From Zygaena filipendulae (lineage: Eukaryota; Arthropoda; Insecta; Lepidoptera; Zygaenidae): DNA of 64,000 nucleotides. Made by a program: the position numbers and the translations under genes. The stretch is from NCBI GenBank assembly GCA_907165275.2, contig OU015662.1:9493501-9557500 (forward strand), read 5' to 3'. The notes beneath the pieces are model-generated. The model saw only the letters and a program-made list of their open reading frames with translations. It ran no database searches and was not told where the DNA came from. Of the stretch, positions 1-11,462 are shown one piece after another (positions within the stretch are counted from its first letter, which is position 1; the number at the start of each line of letters is the position of its first letter).

Positions 1-168
1 CTTTGACACACTTTTTTGCATTGCGAAACGTACGTTTCGCATTACTAATACGACTAGCGCCATCTCTTGATCACAGTTGGAACTTAGTTGAGTTTGTTGT
101 GTTTTTGATATTTTATTAAATTTCTTCATTTTTTTCGCAACTGTATTAAAAATAGTTGTTCAGTACAC

Positions 169-278
169 GTGCGGAACCGTCATTGCAACTAGTTCCGACT
201 GTCAACCCTCACCTTCGGCTGCGCCTCGGCTCGGGTAGACATATGTCGGAACTCTTTGCAATGACAGGCTTTCCGCAC
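169..278. mobile_element. Fold-back MITE with ends GTGCGGAA...TTCCGCAC
   Basis: The element is an imperfect palindrome. The left arm begins gtgcggaaccgtcattgcaa and continues to agttccgac. The right arm mirrors it with gtcggaact, then tttgcaatgacagg, and ends ttccgcac. The loop is GC-rich (ctcaccttcggctgcgcctc) in otherwise AT-rich DNA. It has no coding capacity. The superfamily is unknown. Confidence 0.6.
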
Positions 279-1440
279 TTATAATGAAATATACTATTAC
301 CTACTCAGTCGCTGAAATAATTAATTATTTTTAGATGCAGTGGATCTTAGTTACTTTGTGGAAACTTGGTCGAGTCGAGGAATCGATTATTTAATTTAAA
401 CCTGTTAAAATGAAAATTATTAATTAATTAAACATAATATTTATTACCTATATAGATAGGCATGGGCTGGGATTAAACCCGATAAAAGCCTGCCATTTTC
501 GAATTTACACTCCGCATTGTACCGAAAGGTAATCACTACGTGATTGTACCTTTGCTTTGCAATTGGCAAATGGCAACTGGCAGACTGGCTTAAAGAACAT
601 GTATCCATGGCAATTTATTTAACATAAACTAAAAAAAAATACAGAAACAGACTTTTGACCGGTCGGCGCACAAATTAACTAGACTTACGGCCGGCGTCCG
701 CGGCCGTATGTTGTGATGGGCCTATGTTGATCGATCTTATATGTTTACGATCAATACCTAAGCCACAGATAATATAATAGCCTAAGCCTCAGAACAATAA
801 CAATTCTTCTGAGGCCTAAGCGAATGCGTATACTCGGATGATGAGATTGAGAATACTTTTAAATAAAGAAAGATTTAAAAATAAAATTTAACAGACCTGT
901 CACCTGTTAAATTTCATGTGCGGGGAGGAAATCGAATAACTCGATTTTTCATACGCCGCGCGTATATTTTTCAAGATAGTAGGTAGGTAGGTACTTTGTT
1001 TTCGTTTATATCTAGTTACCTACTTGGTGACGTCAATTATTTTGGCTCATTTTGGCTCACACTATAGGTCATAGTGATTATTTGCTCAGTGCTATAGGTA
1101 GGTACTATTATAACCAGCTATATTAATTATCTAATTCCAAAAGATTAGGTTGGGTTAGGTAAGCTACCAATAAATTCCATGAAGTCTGTGTCACAGGCAA
1201 ATTGTTTAATTCGTTCATTTACAAACGGTTGGCGTTTTGTAGAGGTAAAATGCATAGGTATTACCTATACAAAATTATAACAATAATTCTTGGTCAATAT
1301 CACTCAGCGCCATCTAGTCCCAAGCTTGTACTATGGGTACTAGACAGCGGATATAATACTTACATACTTTTGTAAATACATACGTAAAATACATACTAAA
1401 CAGCCGAACTCAGAGTAAACTAATGTCAATCACATTACCT

Positions 1441-1512
1441 ACTGATGCGGGAATGGAACCCGCTACACCTGGCGTAACAGTCGATTTTATCTTACCACTA
1501 AACCAACGCGCA
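1441..1512 (-). repeat. tRNA-like SINE head
   Basis: The minus strand carries an A-box-like tggtttagtgg (plus positions 1495-1505) and a B-box-like ggttccattcc (1450-1460) at tRNA spacing. The implied cloverleaf is not convincing, so this looks like the tRNA-derived head of a SINE whose body would extend toward 1380. It is not called a functional tRNA. Confidence 0.4.
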
Positions 1513-1954
1513 ACCACAGATAATATAATACCATGGGGTCTCATCCCTAAGAAAAGAATAATAATTCTGAGTGATTATCGATAGATGCCGCTAGAGGTAT
1601 CGATTTGCATTTCACGATCGTGTAAAACGAAGATAACGCGAAATTACTAAGTAAACAATGCTTTAAATAATTTTAAATGTTCCATAAGCATAAAAAAATC
1701 AAGTAATCTGTTAAATAACCAACAAATATAAAAGCAATTTTGTTTCTCTGGCGGCAATAATAAGTACTATTTCAACACGTGGTTAAGTAACCTTTAAAGT
1801 AATGGCGCCATCTATCAATATACTAACAAATTGTACAAATTGTACTTTCATTGCGTCACAGACATGAAGCGACACAGATAACGTAATACTATAGTACTAC
1901 TAGTGCACAGAGGACTCAAGTGGAGTTTTTAGGGGAATCGAAGAACATTAATGG

Positions 1955-2008
1955 TTCATCAACACGAAAATTAATGGTGGTGCCGTCATTAATTTTCGTG
2001 TTGATGAA
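1955..2008. repeat. Perfect 22-bp inverted repeat (hairpin)
   Basis: The arms at 1955-1976 and 1987-2008 are exact reverse complements, separated by a 10-nt loop (gtggtgccgt). The core of each arm is the tract caacacgaaaattaatg. No coding sequence lies nearby. It is probably a minimal fold-back transposon or the relic of an inverted duplication. Confidence 0.85.
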
Positions 2009-2279
2009 AAATTAGGGAATAGTATTATATTGTTTAGGGTGAGAATGAGAAAGATCAAAACGTTAAAAACAAACGTATTTTACGATATAATAGAATTGCT
2101 ATTATTACAAAATAATAGAACTCCGAAGTAGTCCAGTCAACAAAGCTAAAACTTTCTTTGTCATTTTGAGTTGAAAGGATAGGACCAACGGAAAAATTCG
2201 TGTCAGTATTCGATATAATATCCTAAGAAGTCAGGTATCTAAACCAAAGGAAAGTTTGAAAAAAAATGGCGAAAGCTCA

Positions 2280-2740
2280 AAAAAGCACTTTTTTGACTAT
2301 ATCTCCTAAATGGTTTATATTTGAAATAAAAATTATTCACAACGAAATTTCCTACAAAAAATGCTTTCTGAATATTTTTGCGTGCGTTTTTCGATGTTTC
2401 GAGCAGTTTAAGAGAGATATTAGACATTTTTATAAAAATTTACACTTTGGCGCATTTTTTGCGAAAACTATCACACCTATGGAAAAATGTTAAGATAGCT
2501 TTACTGTAGGAAATTTTACTGTCTATAATTTTTATTTGAAATGTTTTTTGATATTTCCAACCATTTAGGAAATATTGGACATTTTTATATAAATATTGCA
2601 CTTTAGCGCGTTTTTTGCAGAAACTAACGCACCTATGCAAAAATAATAAGAGAGTTCTTTTGCAGGAAGTTTTATTTTCTATAATTTTTATTTGAAATAT
2701 TTTTCAATATTTTGAACAATTTAAGAGCTATTGGCAAAAG
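2280..2740. repeat. Diverged ~156-bp tandem repeat, about three copies
   Basis: The motif ctataatttttatttgaaat recurs at about 2523 and 2679. The motif cgcattttttgcgaaaact (2451) recurs as cgcgttttttgcagaaact (2607). Both pairs are 156 bp apart. A third, more diverged unit precedes them. Short open frames on both strands here are by-products of the repeat. Confidence 0.65.
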
Positions 2741-2771
2741 ATCTTTTGAGAAATGGCAAAGTTATTGTTTT

Positions 2772-2972
2772 ACTAGCTGTTCCCCGCTGTTTTACCCGTG
2801 GCAATTTCGAAGTTACTGCAAGAATTCCGGAACAAAAAGTACCCTATGTCCTTCTCGGTAGGTACCCCTGACAATGTGTGTGCAAAATTTCGTGATGAGT
2901 GATTGAGCCGTTAAGGCGTGAAAGCATAACAACCAAACAAACAAAATCACTTTCGCATTTATAATAGTTAGG
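2772..2972 (+). repeat. Lepidopteran 'ctagctgt-cccgcggtttcacccg' repeat, copy
   Basis: It starts actagctgttccccgctg and passes through the family landmarks: the 'spec. aagtaccctatgtcc' segment, 'cccctgacaa', 'gtgcaaaatttcgtgatga' and 'ttaaggcgtgaaagc'. It ends tttataatagttagg. This is the best full-length copy in plus orientation. Confidence 0.7.
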
Positions 2973-3831
2973 ATTGACTGGACTAAAAAAAGAATTGGTT
3001 TTTTTAAATTGCTGGTCGATAGCGAACCCTGCACCTTATCCTGTTTAAGAGAAAATTTAATTCCTTCTGCACCCGATGGTGGTTGAAGCTAGTGGAGCTG
3101 GAGATATCACAAGTCGCGACTCAAAAAAAGGCGGAAACACGCATTAACATTTAGCGGCATAGTGTAGGTACCTATTGATTTAGCTGGTAAGAACAGAAAT
3201 ATTGTATCAAACTGTTTTGAAAAAATAGGTAAGTACTAGGTATATTAATTAGGTATTCCAAATTTCGATTATTATAATTTTAAAATAAGGTATTTCTACA
3301 CTTCCCATACTATATACCTACTGCATACTTACTACCTATGCATCGTACAACGCCGCGCGTTGTGGCACAAAACTCGTAGAATAAAACTCAATAGTAGGTC
3401 GCGTAGGTACTGTTGCGCCGCGCCGATGCCTATATCCACGTACCTTATACATTTATATGACTAACCTAGTACCTTCAGAAAATGGCGCCCTCTGACGATT
3501 AAATTTCATCTATACGAAACTGCCAGTGCCATCTATTGCTGCGATCAGTAATTAAAAATATTTTCCGGAATTTTTTTTTTTAGGACGGTCACGTTTCTTT
3601 GTATGAGATGAGGCATCTGTACTAGTATAGTATTATATTATCTGTGATAATACTATGCGCAACGGTGCTGTCAAATGCCAAGCGTTTGTAAATTGACGAA
3701 CAGAAATGCCGCTATGCTGTAGGAGCATTCCAACCCAACCTGAGATTCCAACCTAACCTAGCATAGATTAGGTTGTACAGTGACCACAAAAGAATCAAAT
3801 GCGGTACCATTTGGTACCTATACCATTTACG

Positions 3832-4177
3832 GTGCGTACAGACTATGCAACATGTTATATTTTGTTATAATATAACACGTCCTCATCATGTAACATTGTT
3901 ATACAACATTGCAACATAAAACAGGACCTTACACATTAGAAAAACAATGCAATATAACAATGTTATACTTATACTTAACCATTATCGTTTCTCGTTCTTC
4001 AGTGCTATGCTATCTACAATGTCGTCGCTGAGAGGAGGACGTTTCACTAGCTGCAGCAGATACTGTTGTACTTTTAATTAACAAAAGAAAAAAAAAACTA
4101 ACGAGACTAAATTATACATATAACATGTTATATAACATTCAGTTTCTACATTATCTGTAACATGTTATATAACATGT
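3832..4177. mobile_element. Palindrome-rich element (ataacatgttatat family)
   Basis: The element is filled with inverted runs such as ataacatgttatataacatg and carries the segment ctcgttcttcagtgctatg followed by atgtcgtcgctgagagg. The same combination recurs at about 46473-46655, which shows it is a dispersed family. It is non-coding. Confidence 0.6.
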
Positions 4178-4891
4178 TTTGATATGTAGTGTGTTGACTG
4201 TGTACCTACATGTACTAGCAGTGCGCTGTGGGAGCAACTTAGTATTAATAACAATATTTTTTATTTACATTACAAAATTTCAACGATTCGTAAACGGACA
4301 AATTATGAAATATGCCAACAACATAATAATAATATACACCAGCATAAACGAGTTTCATAATTCGAAAACAATAATATCATTGAGCGTAACTTAATGACAG
4401 TAGCGCAGAAAAAGTTATCTTATTTTCGAACGATAAGATTCGATTTTATCTGAGACTTTATGTTGTTTGAGACCAATCGTCTTACTGTGGATTAAACATA
4501 GTGATAAGGAATGAAGCAATTTATTCTGTTACTACCTCAGACGAAATAAAGTCTGAGATTACTACAACTACATGGCCTGGTCACTACTTACTACCTATGT
4601 GTTAGCCATTTTGTATTCACTTCACCTGACCTAACGAACACATTGTTTTCAAAACATTTACCTAATTTCTGTAGGTTTTACAGTTTCCGAAAAACAATCT
4701 TTGTTTCTGGAACATTTCTCCAACAAAATGTAAAACACAATCTTAGACAATACTCTAACTATAATTATAATATTTTCTCAATTAGGCAGTGGATTAAAAA
4801 GTTGGTGGTTAGGTTACCTAATTGCTAACCAGTTACAAATTGCAATTTTATCCAAGAGAACATTTTTAGTGTGGGGTTGCTCTTATCTTAA

Positions 4892-5077
4892 ATCCTAATA
4901 GGTATAAACGCAAATGTGAGTTCGTTCGTTTGTCATGCTTTCATGCTTTAACTACCTAATCAACCGATCATCATGATTACGTTGTTAGGGGTATAAAAGA
5001 AAGGGCATAAGTGACTTTTCATCCCGGAATCAGGAACTCTCGCGGAAAATTAACGCGGTTGAAACGGCGGGAAACGT
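4892..5077 (-). repeat. Lepidopteran 'cccgcggtttcacccg' repeat, reverse copy
   Basis: It is read in reverse orientation. Visible landmarks are gtttgtcatgctttcatgc, caaccgatcatcatgatta, a gttaggggtataaaagaa segment, and the reverse of the head (gaaaattaacgcggttgaaa). Confidence 0.6.
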
Positions 5078-6163
5078 AGGTACACGTTATATTTATTTAC
5101 GTACCACTTACTTATGTTTTAAATAAAACTCAACAAAAATTTCCACAAAAAATATATTAAAATAAAAATTAATCTGTACCTACTCTACTAGGTAGGTACC
5201 TACCTACCAACCAACGTACAAAGTTCTGCTGGATGAATCCGTTCGCTGACGAAATCAGCCGCTTGTGCCAAGATTTTCTTTTAAAAGCCAACGACCTAAA
5301 CTAAAACATGTACAGCTGCACTCCGTCCAAACACCACCCATCTTTATCAACAACTGTATAGAGATCAATTTCCTTCAGCAAAACCGAGGTACTCGTACAT
5401 CCGTGTCAGCTCTACAGTATGCTCTATGGTCGGCCAATGATTTTCTAGAGCAAAGCAAGGTGAACAAAGTTATTATAATATTTTGCTTTTCCTCTTATTC
5501 TCTTCTTTTCTCTTCAAAGTTCTGGGTTATGTTATCTGTGTTCTATTTACTTCTTTACAGTTATCTTGTTGCTTACTACTCAAGCTTTATCGCTCCAAGC
5601 GTTATTAATAACAGCTTATTATCTATATATTACAACGAAGAAAAGTTGTTTATTTCCCTGGAGTCATCTCTGAAACTGGAAATAAAACTTTATTGATAGG
5701 AAGCTGAAGTATCCCTGACCCTGACATAATTATAATATACCTACCTAGGATAGGTCTACTTTTATTCTGAAACATTGGCGTAACTGCAACTGTGAAGAAT
5801 ATTATAGCTGTTTAGTTATGTAGAAGTTTAAATCTTGAAATAGGATATTATATACTTAAGACAATTTCCATCACGATACAAGAGTTCCCCGGGGAGTATC
5901 GGCATTGTAGCGAGTGAAACCGAACGGGGACATGTACTAAGTAGTATGTAATAATTATTTTCAACATCAAGGGCTGTTAGCTGTTTGAGAAGGTTGAGAT
6001 GCAAAACAAGAATTTCGTCAGATTTATTTATTACTTGGTAACTACCTATGAAGTTATAAACCGTGTTGTGCCAGATCATACCAATCCACAATTTGGACAA
6101 AATTTTGTTAAGTAGGTACCTAGGTATGTACATAACTACATGCACGTGATATCGTTAAACTTT

Positions 6164-6225
6164 TAACCGACTTCCCAAAATGGAGGAGGTTCTCAATTCG
6201 ACGCGTATGTTTTTTTCATATGAAT
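6164..6225 (+). repeat. 'ttaaccgacttc...ggaggttctc' repeat fragment
   Basis: It matches the opening of the longer copy at 12567 (ttaaccgacttcccaaaa, then ggaggaggttctcaattcga). It is probably the truncated tail of a non-LTR or rolling-circle element common in Lepidoptera. Confidence 0.6.
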
Positions 6226-6699
6226 GAATTTATAATGTGTAGGTAGGTAGGTACCTACCGTTGATGTGCCTAAAAACTTTTTTACGTGATTGTACCTACT
6301 TTTCACCTTATGCCTATAATTTTTTTTAAACCTATAACCTATTCCGTCGTTTTCCTAGAACTAGGCACTAACGTATCTCCGGTGGGGAATGAATGAAACA
6401 CCTAATGGGCTAATTCCCTCCAATTCTAGCAAGCAAGGTGGTATTGTAAAGCTCTGCTCACATCAATGCTGCGAGTATTGGCATGATTATAGTTGGACGC
6501 AGATAAGCAATAACATGTTAACCCATAAAATTAAGTTATGTTACAGAACGATTTATTGAGAGTTAGAGAACGTTTTTTAATTATGTGTTTAATATGTAAC
6601 AAAATGTTGAAACAAAATGGCCCTATAATTTAAAACAAGATTTACTCAAAATTTCTCCAGTGTGGGTTAACACACTATTGCTTATCTATGTCCAGTTAT

Positions 6700-6966
6700 A
6701 CTAGCTGTTTCCCGCGATTTCATCCGTGGTAATTTCAGAGTTCCCGCTGGAATTTCGGGATAAAAGTACCCTATGTCTTTCTTGGTACTCCTGAGAACGT
6801 GATAATGATTGGTTGAGCTGTTAAGACGTCTTGAAAGCGTAACAAAAAAACAAACTAACTCACTTCCGCAATAGGGTAGTTTCTGGGGTATGAAAATCAA
6901 AATTAATCTACAAGAAAAATTAAAAACTAAAATTTGGTTGAGAAGCCCATTATAATAATAAGGATT
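6700..6966 (+). repeat. Lepidopteran 'cccgcggtttcacccg' repeat with internal insertion
   Basis: It starts actagctgtttcccgcga and follows the family order to ctcacttccgca. It is then interrupted by about 75 bp of unrelated sequence before the terminal ttataataataagg. Confidence 0.6.
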
Positions 6967-7008
6967 ATTCACAAGCAAACTAAAAGTGCTAGGCTCTTGA
7001 CGACTATA

Positions 7009-7108
7009 TGTAGATGGGCAAACGACCTAGTGCTTGGAATTAAACCCGATAAAAGCCTGCCTTTTTCTGGTTTAAACCCAAGCACCGCGTTGATATTGCC
7101 CATCTACA
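7009..7108. mobile_element. 100-bp hairpin MITE, TIR tgtagatgggcaa
   Basis: The terminal inverted repeats tgtagatgggcaa (7009-7021) and ttgcccatctaca (7096-7108) are exact complements. The interior is also near-palindromic: gtgcttggaattaaaccc faces ggtttaaacccaagcac. A relative lies at 45886-46011, and a fragment with ggattaaacccgataaaagc lies near 470. Confidence 0.75.
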
Positions 7109-7959
7109 ATATTGACGGACGACCCATATCGATTTCAGTATGCAAATTTAGTCAAATTGAGAATCTTCAAATATATTTATTTATTTATTTAGAACACAAA
7201 ACAGATTACAGTCTTAACGATCATAAAACAGAAGTGTTAATAAAACAGAAGTCCGACTACAATCAAATTACTTGTGTCCCTAGCATGCTTAAAATTAAAA
7301 CCGCTAATTAAAACATGTAATTAATTATAAACAGGTAGGTATAAATTTAAGAAAAAGTAAATAACTAAGAATAGTGACAAAGCTGCTTTAGATATTGGTA
7401 AGTTAAAGGTTACCATTGCATAAATAAATACCAATAAATCAATATACATAATATTTAAATTGAAGATCATTGAAAGATTCAAAATTAAGCCAGTCGGATT
7501 ATATTTGAATATTTAAAGAGATACATGATATTTCTATATTTTTTGAATTATTATTAGCTTGATTTAAAAAAAAAAAAACTTAATTGTGCATCGATCATTA
7601 ACTTAAAATAAAATATAAATCATTAAAATTCACACGTCCAGTAGGGCAAAAACATGCTGGACTAATGTAATTTTACACCACTGTACACTTATACATACAT
7701 ATATTGTAACCATGTTTTTAGCAAATAAATAAATGAAATGACATCATTTATTTAAGTGTAACCAAAGCTTTATATATGAGTTGCAAATTCAAGGTCCATC
7801 GCGAGGATAAACTGACGAAAATACATCTATCTCTTTTTGCGCTATGCAATTAATATAATTTTATCTCAGCCAAGCGAAGTTAGCGCAAAGTCTTCATGGT
7901 AATTACGTGCGCTGTGAGTGGTTAGAGAACCGGGTCGAGGTGACGCGCATGATATTTCC

Positions 7960-8070
7960 TTCCCCCTTCATTTAGTCGCCGGTGTTTGTGCTGTGAACAG
8001 TGTTGTGCGTAGTGCGTAACACGTGCTGTTTAAAAAATTCCAATTCGTTTTAAAAACTCAACAATTAAAA
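7960..8070 (+). promoter_or_regulatory. Probable promoter and 5' UTR of the acidic-protein gene
   Basis: A relatively GC-rich, CpG-containing stretch (from about 7900 into cgccggtgtttgtgctgtga) precedes the ATG at 8071. No clear TATA box is visible. The sequence catttagtcgcc loosely resembles the arthropod initiator. The placement is inferred from the start codon alone. Confidence 0.3.
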
Positions 8071-8096
8071 ATGGCAGACGCCGCTATTGAGAAAAA
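8071..8096 (+). CDS. Acidic-protein gene, coding exon 1
   Basis: It encodes MADAAIEK plus two bases of the next Lys codon. The donor is gtaagt at 8097. Confidence 0.85.
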
Positions 8097-9447
8097 GTAA
8101 GTTTCCGTGTTTGGTACATAAAATGTTTTAGTCATTTCCAATTACTATTATTTTTGGCGGCGCGTGGAAAACGTGATCAAAATGGCTTCCGATTCAAAGT
8201 GTAAAATCAATGTTTTGCTCATAATCATAAATTTTATGCTATCATTTCATAATTCTAAGTTAAACTGATGTTACTACCGTACTACAGCGATACTATTTTA
8301 GTGATAGTTTTGGTGATATTTGTTTATTTGACGCTGACAGTGATACACGCGGGAAAACTTTTCAATTTCATTGGGAGAATATTAGTTCAATTTTCAAATA
8401 AGATTGGGTATTGTTATATGTATCGTAGCGGAAATGAAAAGTGTGGTTGCATCGGTGTAACATTTTCCCATCGTTGATGATATAAAACGGTAAAATTGAA
8501 AGCACGCCGGTGGCGGGAGGCCCGCTTGTTTCAAGATGGCGCTCGATGCGCGGCGTGCCGGCGCGAAGCGTCATCGGCGCGCGCTCGATTCAAACGGCAC
8601 ACGTCAAGGTGGCTTCGAGTTTTGCAACTTGGCGGTTGGTTACGTTATCGACGGCCACTCGCTATAGTTGCGAGGTCCGCGTGTTGTCACTAGTTATTTT
8701 TAACGCTTTCGAGCTCGCGTCTCAAACGTAATTCCAGCGATGCGATAATATTTACTAGGTACTCACCTGTTTAGGTACTCAAATGTATTAGGTATATAGG
8801 TACTTTACCTTTGTTACTATTCCACGAGTAACCGTCTTGCGCAACTAAACATTCACTCGTCGAAGCTATTGTTAGGTGCAAAACTACTGATAGCGCGAGC
8901 GCAACTATACATCGAAGTAATAACCGTATTTAATATTACTTCAGAGACGCCGCGCCCGAAGAGGTCACCTCAACTGAGGCGGCAAAGGAGTCGCCAGTCA
9001 AGAAGTCTCCCGCCAAAAAAGTTGCCGAGGCGCCAGAGAGCAATGGAAAGTCAGAAAACGGCAGTGGTGACGCACCCGAGGAAACTCCCGCCGAGAACGG
9101 TGACGCCGAGGAGGAAGCCGAAGAATCCACTGAGAATGGAGATGCCACAGGTTTGTTATTTCTGCTCTATGGTTATTAAATCATCCAAGTGTATCAATAA
9201 CTATGTGCTATTAACTGTATTCTTAAATTATAATTATAGATGTAGTTTGTAAGTCCCAAGACAGAACCTATCTAGATTATATAATATGATAATATTATAT
9301 TAATTTCTTACAGAAAAGAAAGAGACTGGTGTGAAGAGGAAATCTTCAGCTGCTGATAACGGTGATGCAGTTGAGAAAACCACACCTGAAAAGAAAGCGA
9401 AAGTAGTGGAGGAAGAGCCAGCGGAAGCTGAGGAAGCCACTGCCTAA
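8071..9447 (+). CDS. Small acidic, lysine-patched nuclear protein (prothymosin-like), three exons
   Basis: The exons are 8071-8096, 8945-9150 and 9314-9447 (366 nt, 121 residues), with GT-AG junctions and continuous phase. The start is the ATG after caattaaaa; no upstream in-frame ATG is needed. The protein begins MADAAIEKK, contains a basic KKSPAKK patch at about 28-34 and a long Glu/Asp/Asn/Gly/Ala-rich middle. It has KRK and EKKAK lysine clusters near the C-terminus and ends in EATA. There is no folded domain, signal peptide or membrane segment, and low complexity implies intrinsic disorder. The charge layout (acidic body, basic bipartite C-terminal signal) resembles prothymosin/parathymosin, so a nuclear, chromatin- or histone-associated role is inferred. 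It could equally be a lepidopteran-specific disordered protein. The gene structure is well supported; the function is not. Confidence 0.85.
8496..8735. promoter_or_regulatory. GC/CpG-rich block in intron 1; possible alternative promoter
   Basis: This stretch of the first intron is strikingly GC- and CpG-rich (for example gatgcgcggcgtgccggcgc) compared with the surrounding AT-rich intron. It contains caagatggcgctc. It has no conserved reading frame that I recognise. It may be an alternative transcription start or an enhancer, or alternatively a GC-rich transposon fragment. Confidence 0.3.
8945..9150 (+). CDS. Acidic-protein gene, coding exon 2
   Basis: The acceptor is ttacttcag and the donor gtttgt at 9151. 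It encodes the segment from DAAPEEVTSTEAAKESP through the acidic region to ENGDAT, ending in phase 1. Confidence 0.85.
9314..9447 (+). CDS. Acidic-protein gene, coding exon 3
   Basis: The acceptor is tttcttacag. It encodes EKKETGVKRKSSAADNGD and onward to EATA, with a TAA stop at 9445-9447. Confidence 0.85.
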
Positions 9448-9522
9448 AACCTCTGTCCCAGTCCATACTTGCTTGGTTTACTGCGATGCACATGTTCATT
9501 AGAGCTCAATTCCACTGTGATT

Positions 9523-9528
9523 AATAAA
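9523..9528 (+). promoter_or_regulatory. Polyadenylation signal AATAAA
   Basis: A canonical hexamer lies about 75 bp after the stop codon of the acidic-protein gene. Confidence 0.7.
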
Positions 9529-11462
9529 CTGACATATCTTTTTATATACTTCACACTACAGATACCAATACCATAGTTTTTTATACTTATAACTGATGTA
9601 TAAAACATACATTTGTTAGTACATAATTGTTATATATAATAACACAAGATTTGAGCTCTATTGTTACAACATTTAAGTTTAGGTTTATGATACATTATGT
9701 ATTCAACTGAAGTACCTGTAAAGTGTAAATTAAAATCTCAGTCGCTCTGCCTGAGACAACTATTTCTGTGCATCGCAATGAACTGACACCGATGATAAAG
9801 TTGATATATGTATTGCATGCTGTTTGACAGGTGTCTATTGAACACGTAATGAGGTGGGTTACTGAATTGATTAACAAAGATTTAACATGCAAAATACATG
9901 GTTCAATTCATTTGCCAGTAAGATACTGCCAAAGTAATTCACCTGGTGTGAAATCAATTCACGATCCGTTCTGTGAACGACGCGTTTTTTTTATATAAAA
10001 AAATTTAATATACGTGGAAACAGCTGAAAAACAAGGATTATAATAGATTAATTAAGATTTAAATGTTTAGATAATTGACTTGTAAATTTAAGTTAGTGGT
10101 TAAACTTCTCATGTTTTATATAATATTAATTTTTTTTCATAGGCATTACTACTTAACCATTTAAACATTCCTTTTGACATTTTGGTTAATAATTGCATAG
10201 TAAACTTAATTATTGTGACTTTATGGGTTGTCTGTAGATAAATATAGGCAAACTTAGTTTGTTTAACAAAATTAGTACATCTTTTCCAATCCCAAATTCC
10301 CACTCGACCCATAAAGATGGTTGTCACTCGTACAACACTGCTAGTTCATGGTGCAACATGTAATTTTTTAATTATAAGATTGAATTTAATTAAAAAGTTC
10401 AAATTGACTTATAAGGTGATAGTTCATATAATTGACATCTTTTGCTAATTCTGCTGATTCTACGGGCATCTCTATTTTTCTTATATCCTGTTTTTTCTAA
10501 TTTATTTCTCATTAATATATATTATAATAGATAACAAAACTCGAATGTAGGATAGTTCTGGAATCCCTCACATTTTTCGCCAAATGAAAACATTGTTTTG
10601 GTGTTGAGGAATTTATTCTAAGATTTTGACTAACCTTTTCCGAGATACAACTATTTAACGATGTTCAAACTTTACATTTTTGATCCTGAGTACATTTCGT
10701 ACCTAATTAGATTATAGTTAGTGTGTACAGTTATAACACTTTATTTCTCTTGTGAAGTTAGTGTTTGTAAAACATTTCTGGCAATAAAATAAATAGTCCG
10801 ATTTAAGTTTTGTTTTTATCCTTTCGTTCATAAACCTACTCATTCATAAATATTTTTGAACAATTTTTTTCTGACACAATATACATATTATATTATATGT
10901 ATACAACGTGTAAGTTTTGATTAAGTAGGTATGACATTTAAGTGAATAAAGTGGTGGTGAAAAGCTTAATAATACGACCATTGCCGTCTGTATTATTTCT
11001 TTCTAGGTAGAAAGGTCAATGAACTCTTAAGCTAAGGTGATTGACCTGACAATTTTTTTTACCAATGATTACCTATGTAGATTGGGATAGTAGATTAGGA
11101 ATCTAGGTAACATTATTACTGAAATTTTCGACGGAAGAGTTGAAGACCAAACCTACGACGAAGAGGTGTTTAGTGTGCGTGCTCCTTTGCAGATGCTCCG
11201 GTGAAGATTGTAGCAGTCAGCTAGCGGGTGTGGGTAGCGCAATAGAACGGTTGTAATGGAGATTCTTGCATAAGCAGAGAGGCTTCATAGGAAACGCGTT
11301 TCATAATAATATGTAACATTGTCGTCAAGAGTTCTAGTCGCAATTGACTTATGACCTTAATTAGTCGAAATTAAGCCGTTGAAGTTGTTTCGTACGAAAC
11401 TAGTTCAAAATAAATAGAGCCCCGTGGGAGCTTTGTATCATGCTCGAAAAATATGTAGGTAT

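Larger units (their letters stand above)
1..7980. other. Gene-poor upstream intergenic region
   Basis: No supportable protein-coding gene was found. The region is AT-rich and made up of transposon fragments, simple tracts such as taggtaggtacctac, and fold-back elements that are listed separately. Open frames here are short and AT-driven, and several lie inside repeats. The motif gcgccatct recurs (near 59, 1308 and 1805), as it does elsewhere in the window, and probably marks the ends of a repeat family. Confidence 0.6.

Noticed and set aside
1140..1165. ttaggttgggttaggt as telomeric (TTAGG)n
   Set aside because: Only two or three imperfect units with no array; short GGTTAGG runs are common in this genome.
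1441..1512. Functional tRNA gene on the minus strand
   Set aside because: Only the A- and B-box-like segments fit; acceptor and anticodon stems do not form convincingly, so it is kept only as a SINE-like head.
5265..5696. 143-codon plus-strand open frame with a hydrophobic C-terminal half
   Set aside because: No ATG at its start, no recognised domain, and the hydrophobic part is Phe/Leu/Ser/Tyr-rich as expected from AT-rich DNA. A terminal AATAAA overlaps its end, so a decayed receptor exon is conceivable but unsupported.
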